A DNA stretch of 7,461 nucleotides from Candidatus Nanohaloarchaea archaeon (GCA_030636885.1 DAOVVY010000040.1:1-7461), one strand, 5' to 3'. Counted from the first letter of the stretch, positions 1 through 6,268 are shown. Numbers and translations are program-made. Notes: generated from the letters alone by a model not told the origin.

Positions 1-156
1 AACCTTCTTCTTCAATTATTATCTTGTTGTAATGTTCGGCAGAAATAGGTTTGTTTATTGTTGTTGTATAATGTTCTTTAAGTTCGTAGAATGTGTATGA
101 TAAATATAGGCATAAACTTTGTAGTGGTATGTGTATCTGAGGTTATATGATTAATG
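1..156 (-). other. Flank downstream of the peptidase-like gene; possible partial reading frame running off the left edge
   Basis: No complete gene is visible. On the minus strand one frame stays open from a TAA at 143-145 to the window edge. Its last part reads like protein, with residues such as SAEHYNKIIIEEEG near positions 2-43. The frame contains no ATG, GTG or TTG, so it cannot be called as a normal 5' end. It could be a gene with an unusual start, a decayed gene, or chance. A TATA-like stretch on the minus strand near 101-110 would place a transcript start near position 78, but no start codon follows it in this frame. Confidence 0.2.
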
Positions 157-1164
157 CTACATGTTCTGTTGATATCTTTTAAGTATTTCATCTAGTTCCC
201 TTAATAATCCCCAATCATCTTTGTTTGAATAAAGTGGATCTGCAAGCGGGAAATTTGAGGTTATATCAAAAGGTGTAAGTTCTTGATAAGACATACCCAT
301 ACCAATAGTTCCTAAAAATCCTTGTGGTATTGTATCTGAATATATGTTGTCAGCAAAAGGATACGGTGTTGATGTAGGTTGTGATATGTTGTCAATATCA
401 TATCTCTTTGTATTAAGTTCTCGATTAAGCATGTTTAAGGCATTGTATACATTTTCAAGGCCTATGCCGTTGTCTGAAAGATCTGATTCAAATGAATCTA
501 GGGCTTGGAAAAAGTCGCCGTCGTGGGTTTTAAGTGCGTTGTAGAATTCATCTCTCCCACCAATTGCTTCGTAGATGTCTGTGACTAAGGCTTTGCATTC
601 GTTGTATGTCGAGTCGCTTGTGTATTTTGTGTTTAAACTTCCATGATATAATTCTTCAAGTTGATCTAAATAATTAGTTATCTTGTTATCAGCAGTGTAT
701 TCTGCATCACCTTCTTCAAAAGATAAAAGCATATTTTTTGAGTATTCTAATTGTTCGCGATGCGCTAATTCATGGAGTGTGGTGTAAAGCATGTCGTCTG
801 CGGAAAGATTTTTATCATAAAATATATTTGAATTTATGTTTGGATTTCCTGTTGAGTCATAGACTATGCTTGATTCAATCTTGCCCGCAACACCGTAAGG
901 CAGATTATCAACACCATACAGGTCTGTATCATTGAAGCAGTCTGCTATCTTTTCGGGGTTTGAGGAATTCTCAAGATAGATGTCTTTTGCTAGATTTATT
1001 CCGTATATTTTAATTGCGGCATCTAAACCACCTGAATTGTTGATATCTGCATATACGGAACTAGTTAAAGGCGAAGAATAATCTATACTTGAACTGTCTG
1101 CAGAACTTGTGCTTGATGTATAACCGCATGAATCACCACTGCATGAGACACAACTGTCTGACAT
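157..1164 (-). CDS. Putative soluble zinc metallopeptidase (HELAH motif) with Cys/Ser-rich N-terminus
   Basis: Hypothetical protein of 335 residues. The only recognisable motif is HELAH at residues 131-135, a HExxH zinc-peptidase signature in which H131 and H135 would bind zinc and E132 would be the catalytic base. It is followed by EEGDAEYTAD at 150-159. E155 lies 20 residues after H135, the HExxH-x19-E spacing of thermolysin-like gluzincins, so it is a good candidate third ligand. No signal peptide or membrane segment is visible, so a cytoplasmic protein is inferred unless it is exported by an unusual route. The first 36 residues are low complexity, with C5, C8 and C13 (CVSCSGDSC) followed by a Ser-rich run. 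The rest is rich in Asn, Asp, Ser and Tyr and matches no family I recognise. The gene is divergent from the primase gene. The ATG start at 1164 is the only plausible one. Substrate unknown; the peptidase call rests on one motif plus spacing. Confidence 0.75.
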   Translation of the reverse strand: MSDSCVSCSGDSCGYTSSTSSADSSSIDYSSPLTSSVYADINNSGGLDAAIKIYGINLAKDIYLENSSNPEKIADCFNDTDLYGVDNLPYGVAGKIESSIVYDSTGNPNINSNIFYDKNLSADDMLYTTLHELAHREQLEYSKNMLLSFEEGDAEYTADNKITNYLDQLEELYHGSLNTKYTSDSTYNECKALVTDIYEAIGGRDEFYNALKTHDGDFFQALDSFESDLSDNGIGLENVYNALNMLNRELNTKRYDIDNISQPTSTPYPFADNIYSDTIPQGFLGTIGMGMSYQELTPFDITSNFPLADPLYSNKDDWGLLRELDEILKRYQQNM

Positions 1165-1200
1165 AATAATTACCTATAATATATATTGGTGTAATTTAAC

Positions 1201-1208
1201 TTTAAATA
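1201..1208 (-). promoter_or_regulatory. Candidate TATA box for the peptidase-like gene
   Basis: TATTTAAA on the minus strand is centred about 40 bases before the ATG at 1164. It would give a short leader of about 14 bases containing AGGT (1172-1175), a weak Shine-Dalgarno-like match seven bases before the ATG. A second AT-rich box, ATATATAT at about 1180-1187, is only about 20 bases from the ATG and too close for the usual archaeal spacing. This promoter is less clear than the others in the window. Confidence 0.35.
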
Positions 1209-1233
1209 TGTTATTTTTGTTTTTTTAGTCATC

Positions 1234-1241
1234 TTTAATAA
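1234..1241 (+). promoter_or_regulatory. TATA box of the primase gene
   Basis: TTTAATAA is centred 26.5 bases before the ATG at 1264, the spacing expected when the transcript begins at the start codon. This supports the ATG at 1264 over the TTG at 1246, which lies between box and ATG and would be untranscribed. A T-rich stretch (1211-1227) precedes the box. Confidence 0.6.
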
Positions 1242-1263
1242 AAATTTGCATATAATTAATGCT

Positions 1264-2634
1264 ATGGATGAAAAGACTGTGCCTATAATGGACAGACCCA
1301 CACCCGAACGGATCCAGCAGTATTACCTTCGTCCGGAGATCCTGAAACACATGTTTTCTATCTGCCATAATAAAGAGATTGCGCCGCGATTCGATGCATC
1401 ATTCTATGGGAAGAGGCCGTCGTCTGCTCCGTTTATCGGCGACCTAGAGTACATGGTCAAACAGAAGGCAACGTCATTTCACGGGTCGGTTGAACTGTGG
1501 AAAAATCCTATGGCACTGTCAAGCGAGCTTAAGAAGATTGAGCTTGATTCTCTGCGTTCAGGGTGGGATTTCATACTTGACATTGACTGTGATGAAGGAT
1601 TTGAGTATGCGCGCGTGACTGCGATGCTTTTAGTTTCTGCTCTTGAATCTTTCGGAATCAAGAATATCTCTGCAAAATTCAGTGGCAGCCGAGGTATTCA
1701 TGTTGCAGTATCACATAATTCGTTCCCTGAAAAGATAAATGGTGTACCAATAAGTCGCATGTATCCGGAACTTCCGCGAAATATGGTTGGGTTATTACGA
1801 TCAGTCATCAAGAGGCGACTTACTGAAAAGTTCATTGAGATTGATGCATCTGTTGCATCTCTTTTAAAAGAGGAAGGGATAGATGAATTAAATCCATATA
1901 ATATTATTGATGTTGAAGAGAATTGGGGAGTTAGGCACCTGTTCCGCTTACCTTACTCTTTCAATGAAAAGACATGGCTTGTGAGTAAACCAATTGCAAA
2001 AGATAAGATATCTGAATTTAAGTATTCCGATGCACAGTATGATAAAGTCAAAGGAGATATCGGTTTCCTTGAAACTTGGGAGGAAGATGAGGCATCAACT
2101 CTTGTCTTAGAGACGATGGATTGGGCTGACGAACAAGAAGCTATTAAAGAGAAACTGCAGAAGAACAAAAAGTCTGCGTATGATGGTAAAAGATTTGAAG
2201 GACCTCTCGCAAAGATTGAGGATACATATTTCCCGCCATGTGTTGTCAATATGCTCAATGGTGTTCTCGATGGGCGAAAAAGAGCTATATTTGTGCTTAT
2301 AAATTTCTTTATGACTTGTGGCTGGAATCTGAAAGAGATTGAAGAAGAGCTTCTTGAATGGAACAAGAGAAATCCGGACCCTATAAAGACTGTCTATATA
2401 TCCACACAGCTCAATTATGCTTTCCAGAGAGAGAATCCAATCATGCCACCTAATTGCCAAAACAAAGGATATTATAGTGATATGAAAGTCTGTGTGCCTA
2501 ATGCATTCTGTCCAAAAATTTTGAATCCTGCAACCTATGCAATCAAGAAAGCGGGTGTGTATGATAAAGGTAAGAAGGGGAAAAAGAAGATTGGTAAAAA
2601 AAAGGTGACTGAAAAAAAAGTTAAGAAAGATTGA
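1264..2634 (+). CDS. priS: Monomeric DNA primase: PriS-like catalytic part fused to PriL-like Fe-S domain
   Basis: Archaeo-eukaryotic primase of 456 residues that makes primers for DNA replication. The N-terminal part carries the PriS-type catalytic core. GWDFILDIDCDEG holds the metal-binding D106 and D108, SGSRGIH (140-146) is the nucleotide-binding motif, and RHLFRLPYS (224-232) is the third conserved block. After a charged linker (about 270-315) comes a PriL C-terminal-like domain. It opens with YFPPC and contains C326, C398, C410 and C416, the probable four ligands of a 4Fe-4S cluster. No separate large subunit is needed if this fusion acts alone, as described for Nanoarchaeum equitans. 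The tail (435-456) is almost all Lys and Gly and may bind nucleic acid (inference). The block after the third motif reads SFNEKTW where I recall SLHEKTG in relatives. Start chosen from promoter spacing; a TTG at 1246 would add six residues. Confidence 0.9.
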   Translation: MDEKTVPIMDRPTPERIQQYYLRPEILKHMFSICHNKEIAPRFDASFYGKRPSSAPFIGDLEYMVKQKATSFHGSVELWKNPMALSSELKKIELDSLRSGWDFILDIDCDEGFEYARVTAMLLVSALESFGIKNISAKFSGSRGIHVAVSHNSFPEKINGVPISRMYPELPRNMVGLLRSVIKRRLTEKFIEIDASVASLLKEEGIDELNPYNIIDVEENWGVRHLFRLPYSFNEKTWLVSKPIAKDKISEFKYSDAQYDKVKGDIGFLETWEEDEASTLVLETMDWADEQEAIKEKLQKNKKSAYDGKRFEGPLAKIEDTYFPPCVVNMLNGVLDGRKRAIFVLINFFMTCGWNLKEIEEELLEWNKRNPDPIKTVYISTQLNYAFQRENPIMPPNCQNKGYYSDMKVCVPNAFCPKILNPATYAIKKAGVYDKGKKGKKKIGKKKVTEKKVKKD

Positions 2635-2636
2635 AA

Positions 2637-2662
2637 TTGATTCTTTGCGAATTTAGAATCAA
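2637..2662. terminator. Inverted repeat between convergent primase and coiled-coil genes
   Basis: TTGATTCT (2637-2644) and AGAATCAA (2655-2662) form a perfect 8-bp stem around a 10-base loop. It begins two bases after the primase stop and includes the stop codon of the opposing gene (2659-2661). On the minus strand the stem is followed by two T8 runs (2612-2619 and 2596-2603), which are the antisense of the primase's lysine codons. On the plus strand no T-tract follows. It is therefore most likely a 3'-end element for the minus-strand gene. Confidence 0.4.
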
Positions 2663-3366
2663 CAGCTTTCCCAGTCAAATTCGTCGTCGTCTGAATCTTC
2701 AGTACATATGACCTTGTTGTTTTTGATTTTATAGTATTTGATGTCAAGTTCTGAATTAACTGCTCTTTTTATACAACAAAAACTGTCTGCATAATTGTTC
2801 GTCAATGCATAATTATTAAGCTCGAAATCCGAATATTCCTGTTTCGTTGATTCTAATTCATTTTTGTACAGTTCTACTTCATTAGACAAAGTTGTCTTTG
2901 AACTGTTGCAGTATGTAAAACTTGCTTTTGTTGATGTCAGTGTATCTGCGCAAGTATTATACTGTGAGGACAAAGTGTTTTTCTGCTGGATGCATGCTTC
3001 TGCAGTTGTTGATTTGCTCTCAAGCTCTAACTGATACTGAGACAATTTTCCTGAATCAGCATTCAGTTGATTCTGGCACAGATAGAATTGCTTGTTTGCA
3101 TCAAACTTGGATAGGTCCGGGAAGTCTGGATTTTGAGCAATATCTCTGTCTTCTGCGCTCAAGGTGAGGTTCCCTGTGATTTGAGGACCAAGTAATAATA
3201 TTACTATAATTGCTACTGCAATAAATAATGGTTTCTTTAACTTGTTCAGAGTATCATTGTTTGAGGTCGTGGTATTATTTTCTTTTTTGCCTGTGACTTT
3301 TTTAGAAGTATTTGTTCGTAATCTTTGAGATTTGTTATCTTTCGGTGTGAAACTATATCCAGCCAT
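2659..3366 (-). CDS. Single-pass membrane protein with extracytoplasmic Cys-rich coiled coil
   Basis: Protein of 235 residues with no recognised family. A basic, Lys/Thr/Asn-rich N-terminus (1-45) leads into one hydrophobic segment (about 46-65, ending GPQITG), so N-inside/C-outside orientation is expected. Residues 95-192 form a gap-free heptad pattern. It is organised as seven 14-residue units whose third position is C97, Y111, C125, C139, C153, Y167 and F181. A C-terminal part follows with paired C197-C198 and C221, then an acidic tail (SDDDEFDWE) ending in C235. The eight cysteines outside the membrane suggest disulfides, possibly between chains of a coiled-coil oligomer (inference). The gene lies between the convergent primase and another envelope-protein gene on the same strand, and has its own promoter. 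It may be a structural envelope component; no enzymatic motif is visible. Confidence 0.85.
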   Translation of the reverse strand: MAGYSFTPKDNKSQRLRTNTSKKVTGKKENNTTTSNNDTLNKLKKPLFIAVAIIVILLLGPQITGNLTLSAEDRDIAQNPDFPDLSKFDANKQFYLCQNQLNADSGKLSQYQLELESKSTTAEACIQQKNTLSSQYNTCADTLTSTKASFTYCNSSKTTLSNEVELYKNELESTKQEYSDFELNNYALTNNYADSFCCIKRAVNSELDIKYYKIKNNKVICTEDSDDDEFDWESC

Positions 3367-3387
3367 ACTATTATATTTGTGTTTGGG

Positions 3388-3397
3388 ATTTATAAAT
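3388..3397 (-). promoter_or_regulatory. TATA box of the coiled-coil membrane protein gene
   Basis: TATTTATAAA on the minus strand is centred about 26 bases before the ATG at 3366. It is preceded by purine-rich GTAAA, resembling an archaeal BRE. A leaderless transcript is expected. Confidence 0.7.
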
Positions 3398-3412
3398 ATT
3401 TACAGAAAAGGA

Positions 3413-3433
3413 ATTAAAAAATAAAAAATAAAA
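3413..3433 (-). terminator. Oligo-T terminator of the four-TM surface protein gene
   Basis: Beginning ten bases after the stop codon of the minus-strand gene (3444), the minus strand reads TTTTATTTTTTATTTTTT, three closely spaced T-runs without a hairpin. This is the usual form of intrinsic termination in archaea. The run ends just before the promoter of the next minus-strand gene, so the two genes are probably separate transcripts. Confidence 0.6.
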
Positions 3434-3443
3434 TTGGTTTGGA

Positions 3444-5105
3444 TCACTCGCATTCAATTGTCATGACAAGCTTTCCATCTACTTTTTCGCTTGAGAGTAT
3501 GGTACAGTCAGAAAATGGAGTGTCCACACCTGTCTGGTCGCTATCTGCTTCTATTACAGATCCATCTTCTCCATCGGTCTCAAGCTCGTGCCACTGGAAC
3601 AGTTTAACTTGCTCAGTCTTTGCATCAACCACTGCGACAGCTTTCAACACCATTGCCTCATAGAATCCTGAGTAGATTGGTATCACATAGAAATATCCAT
3701 CGTCGATCCTCTTGAATAGGGGCTGAAGTGGGTACCAGTCGGAATAAAGGCTTATCTCACCTCTTGCACCGTCTAATGCACGTTCCGGACCTATAAGACC
3801 CATTGCCCGTGCGTCATAGATTGTAACCTTGCCGTATTGTGTGCCTTCAGCTTCGATGTCGACATAATGGGTTATCGCTTTTCGTGTCCTTCCTTCAGGC
3901 TCAAGCTGTATCAGTCCGAACAGTCGGTCATCGCCTTTATCATACTGGAAATAGAACTCTTTTGCAATCTCGTAAACATTCTCGTGCTGAAGGTAATAGT
4001 TTATGAATCCTTTCCAGCTTGCGTATCTTGCCCAGATGAGAGTCCGTTTCATTGAATAGTCTTCATCGATTAATGCCTGGCTGTCCAGAAGCCATGCTGG
4101 GGCATTACCTGCTTTTATGTCGGCGTCACTATAGAATGCTTTTGATCCATCATTTGAAAGTGCGACAATTCCGACCTGTTCTGTATAGAATTTTGTGATG
4201 AATATGGTCGGTATCTCAAGTTTTACTGGTGCGAACCATACAGGTTCACCGTTGTCATCGTGGCTCAATACTGTGTCTCCGAAATTAAAATATGGGTAGC
4301 TTAACCAGTAATTTATGTTTACATCCCTTATCTTCCCTGAGAATATTATCTGGTATGCGAGCGGTAACAGACCTTTCCTTTCCTCGGAGTATTCCATTGT
4401 GGCTTCTACCTTTGTCCTTTTTGAGGGGTTCTGCGCATCAACCAATATGTATGCAGGTGACGGATTCCCCATATTGACAAGCCTTGTCGGTTCGTAACCG
4501 ATCACCCAGTTAAGTGTATTGTCTATCGGATAGATGCCGTCCCAATCTGCTGACAGTTTCCAGCCTGTCTCTGTGACCATAGTCTTTGGTATCTGGAGTG
4601 CGTATTCTTGAGATACAAGACGCATGTCTTTTATGTGAGCCCATTCAATGTCTTTTACGCCTGTGTCTGTCTCGGGACTCACTATCACTATTTCTGCATT
4701 GTCCATCTTATACCATCCAACTTCCATAGGTGGTGCAAATATTGCTGCTGATATGTTCAGGAAAAATAGTATCAGGACCAAGGCGGTTATGATGTTTGTC
4801 TTCGGTTTTTTCAGTTTCACTTTTGATTCTTCTTCAGTTATCATTGATGTCAGATTATCCAGGCCTATGCTTTTTGAGAGGCCTATTATGAATATGCGCA
4901 ATATGACTGCGAATATGATTGCGCCTGTCGAACTTATGCTTACAAGAACAATACCCACTATCCATGAGAATAGAATGTCTCTTATCAGACCTTTCTTGCC
5001 GAAATTGCTCGTGATACCGAATACTGCAATACCACCAGCTAGAAGTGCCCAGAGTGTGTAGAAACCAACAAATCCTAGATTTGTGAAAATATCAATCCAT
5101 AACAT
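3444..5105 (-). CDS. Membrane-anchored protein of unknown function, four likely TM segments and large outside domain
   Basis: Protein of 553 residues. The N-terminal quarter holds hydrophobic segments at about 10-32, 43-58, 60-76 and 104-124. A charged stretch (91-103, EEESKVKLKKPK) lies between the third and fourth and is probably cytoplasmic. Residues 125-553 are soluble, aromatic-rich and beta-like, and by the positive-inside rule should face outside. Repeated elements occur in this part: PVWFAPVKLEIP (288-299), VGIVALSNDGSKAFY (311-325), and DGYFYVIPIYSGFY (469-482) followed by VAVVDAKTEQVKLFQ (490-504). They recall, from memory only, membrane proteins of bacteria and phages with units like PYYVAPV...VVVNAVTGESKYY. 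The only cysteines, C534 and C552, are at the extreme C-terminus and could form one disulfide. No catalytic motif is seen. The start ATG is supported by a well-placed TATA box. Function unknown. Confidence 0.88.
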   Translation of the reverse strand: MLWIDIFTNLGFVGFYTLWALLAGGIAVFGITSNFGKKGLIRDILFSWIVGIVLVSISSTGAIIFAVILRIFIIGLSKSIGLDNLTSMITEEESKVKLKKPKTNIITALVLILFFLNISAAIFAPPMEVGWYKMDNAEIVIVSPETDTGVKDIEWAHIKDMRLVSQEYALQIPKTMVTETGWKLSADWDGIYPIDNTLNWVIGYEPTRLVNMGNPSPAYILVDAQNPSKRTKVEATMEYSEERKGLLPLAYQIIFSGKIRDVNINYWLSYPYFNFGDTVLSHDDNGEPVWFAPVKLEIPTIFITKFYTEQVGIVALSNDGSKAFYSDADIKAGNAPAWLLDSQALIDEDYSMKRTLIWARYASWKGFINYYLQHENVYEIAKEFYFQYDKGDDRLFGLIQLEPEGRTRKAITHYVDIEAEGTQYGKVTIYDARAMGLIGPERALDGARGEISLYSDWYPLQPLFKRIDDGYFYVIPIYSGFYEAMVLKAVAVVDAKTEQVKLFQWHELETDGEDGSVIEADSDQTGVDTPFSDCTILSSEKVDGKLVMTIECE

Positions 5106-5128
5106 AGAATAAAATATGGTTTTTGATG

Positions 5129-5138
5129 TTTATATATT
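5129..5138 (-). promoter_or_regulatory. TATA box of the four-TM surface protein gene
   Basis: AATATATAAA on the minus strand is centred about 28 bases before the ATG at 5105, again implying a leaderless transcript. It lies in the 58-base gap after the exchanger stop codon, where no clear T-tract is seen, so some read-through from the exchanger gene remains possible. Confidence 0.65.
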
Positions 5139-5163
5139 GGGAGGTAGAATGTATCTGTCTATT

Positions 5164-6069
5164 TCAGATTACACGCACAATGGAGACTATATATAATACC
5201 AAAAATATCACGCCGTCATATTGGGTTAGCTTTTTTCGAACTGTCACCATATACAGAAGTAATGTCAGGATTACAAGGATTGGCATGGCTGTGAAGTAAA
5301 ATGACCTTATGACAGGTATTGTTGCCATGGTCGCCATTGCGCCGAATACGATGAAAGTATTGAACAGGTTTGAACCGATTATGTTACCCACAGCAAGACC
5401 GTGGTGCTTCTTTTTCATTGCGATAAGTGATGCGGTAAGCTCAGGAAGGCTTGTGCCTATGGCTATGAATATGAAACCGAATGCGCTCTTTGACATCCCT
5501 AATGCAGTCAATATGCTTATTCCAGATGATATTAGATAGTTTGCGCCGACTGTAAGTGCGGTGAGACCTATCAACAGTAAAAGGATGTCACTGTTTTTTG
5601 TAGAGTCTGTCGATTTTTTCTTTTGTTTTTTTTGTAATCTGAAAGACCAGGTTATATATATAATATAAGTCCCGATAAAAATCATTCCTTCCATAAACGT
5701 CAACATGTAATCTGCGAATGCAAGTATTATGGCGACAACTGAAAATATGAGAAAATAAATATCATGTTTTTTGACATTGCATTTTATACATTTAGAATAT
5801 AGGATTGCAGTAATGCCTAATACCATACCTATGTTTGCTATGTTTGAACCTATGATATTTGAGACTGCTATCTCTGGAGTGCCATAATATACTGCTGTCA
5901 GAGAAGACGCCAGTTCGGGTAAGCTTGTTCCCACTGCCACGATTGTAAGACCTATCAGGAACTCTGAGATTCCGTATTTTTTTGCTATCTTTATTGCGCT
6001 GTCGGTTGTGATGTCTGCGCCTTTGATGACTGCCAGAAGCGAGATTATGAAGATTATTATGTCGAACAT
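5164..6069 (-). CDS. Sodium/calcium (cation) exchanger, CaCA family
   Basis: Integral membrane antiporter of 301 residues, nearly the length of the Methanocaldococcus jannaschii exchanger NCX_Mj. It probably exports Ca2+ in exchange for Na+ or H+. About ten hydrophobic segments form two inverted halves joined by a cytoplasmic basic loop (144-160, KKQKKKS). Alpha-1 contains GTSLPEL (47-53) and NIIGSN (71-76). Alpha-2 contains GTSLPEL (205-211) and NIIGSN (229-234). E52 and E210 match the central Ca2+ ligands E54 and E213 of NCX_Mj. N79 matches its N81, while N237 stands where NCX_Mj has D240. The ATG at 6069 is preferred over one at 6114: the longer frame would read through the TATA box, and CaCA proteins normally begin directly with the first membrane helix. 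Family assignment is firm; ion specificity is inferred. Confidence 0.93.
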   Translation of the reverse strand: MFDIIIFIISLLAVIKGADITTDSAIKIAKKYGISEFLIGLTIVAVGTSLPELASSLTAVYYGTPEIAVSNIIGSNIANIGMVLGITAILYSKCIKCNVKKHDIYFLIFSVVAIILAFADYMLTFMEGMIFIGTYIIYITWSFRLQKKQKKKSTDSTKNSDILLLLIGLTALTVGANYLISSGISILTALGMSKSAFGFIFIAIGTSLPELTASLIAMKKKHHGLAVGNIIGSNLFNTFIVFGAMATMATIPVIRSFYFTAMPILVILTLLLYMVTVRKKLTQYDGVIFLVLYIVSIVRVI

Positions 6070-6092
6070 GATAATGATTTGAGGGATAAAGA

Positions 6093-6100
6093 TATATATA
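6093..6100. promoter_or_regulatory. Self-complementary TATA box shared by divergent exchanger and zinc-finger genes
   Basis: TATATATA is centred at 6096.5, exactly 27.5 bases from the exchanger ATG (6069, minus) and 27.5 bases from the zinc-finger ATG (6124, plus). No other TATA-like element at correct spacing is seen for either gene. The plus-strand side is preceded by purine-rich ATAAAGA, a better BRE than the pyrimidine-rich TATCTCC on the minus side, so plus-strand initiation may be favoured. Confidence 0.65.
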
Positions 6101-6123
6101 GGAGATAAATGCAAAAAAATAAT

Positions 6124-6258
6124 ATGGGATTTATTAAAAAATTGTTAGGTCTTGAAAAAAAGTATGTCTGTAATGTATGCGGTAAAGTATTTACAAATCT
6201 TATGGCTTTTAAGATACATGAAGCTAGTCTGAAGATTGAAAATAGCGATAATAATTAA
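6124..6258 (+). CDS. Small C2H2-like zinc-finger protein lacking the last ligand
   Basis: Protein of 44 residues. A basic, partly hydrophobic N-terminus (MGFIKKLLGLEKK) precedes a finger core, YVCNVCGKVFTNLMAFKIH. C16 and C19 form the knuckle, F23 and L26/F29 fill the usual hydrophobic positions, and H32 is the third ligand. In a classical C2H2 finger a second His or Cys follows after three to five residues; here the next positions are EASLKIENSDNN with none. The finger may bind zinc with three ligands, dimerise, or be degenerate. Similar small single-finger proteins are common in archaea and are usually thought to bind nucleic acid or protein (from memory). The gene shares a TATA box with the divergent exchanger gene and is followed by a T6 run. 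The clean reading frame and promoter spacing support a real gene. Confidence 0.7.
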   Translation: MGFIKKLLGLEKKYVCNVCGKVFTNLMAFKIHEASLKIENSDNN

Positions 6259-6268
6259 TACTTTCAAA

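Noticed and set aside
86..156. Bases resembling C and D boxes of an archaeal guide RNA.
   Set aside because: Only imperfect matches at irregular spacing, without a full C/D'/C'/D set.
1211..1227. T-rich run that could be read as a plus-strand terminator.
   Set aside because: No plus-strand gene ends upstream of it; it is part of the AT-rich divergent promoter region.
1246..1263. TTG start that would add six residues to the primase.
   Set aside because: It lies between the TATA box and the expected transcript start at ATG 1264.
1953..2366. Long open frame of 137 codons on the minus strand inside the primase gene.
   Set aside because: It is antisense to conserved primase sequence, is Ser-rich and low in recognisable features, and has no promoter at proper spacing.
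4648..5061. Open frame of 137 codons on the plus strand inside the four-TM protein gene.
   Set aside because: It is the complement of membrane-segment coding sequence, with no promoter or family match.
5139..5196. A strong Shine-Dalgarno-like GGGAGGT followed by ATG and a 15-codon frame on the plus strand.
   Set aside because: The frame is only 15 codons, overlaps the 3' end of the exchanger gene, and other genes here do not use such sites.
6070..6114. Longer start for the exchanger at ATG 6114, adding 15 residues.
   Set aside because: The extension would be encoded across the TATA box, and the family starts with the first membrane helix.
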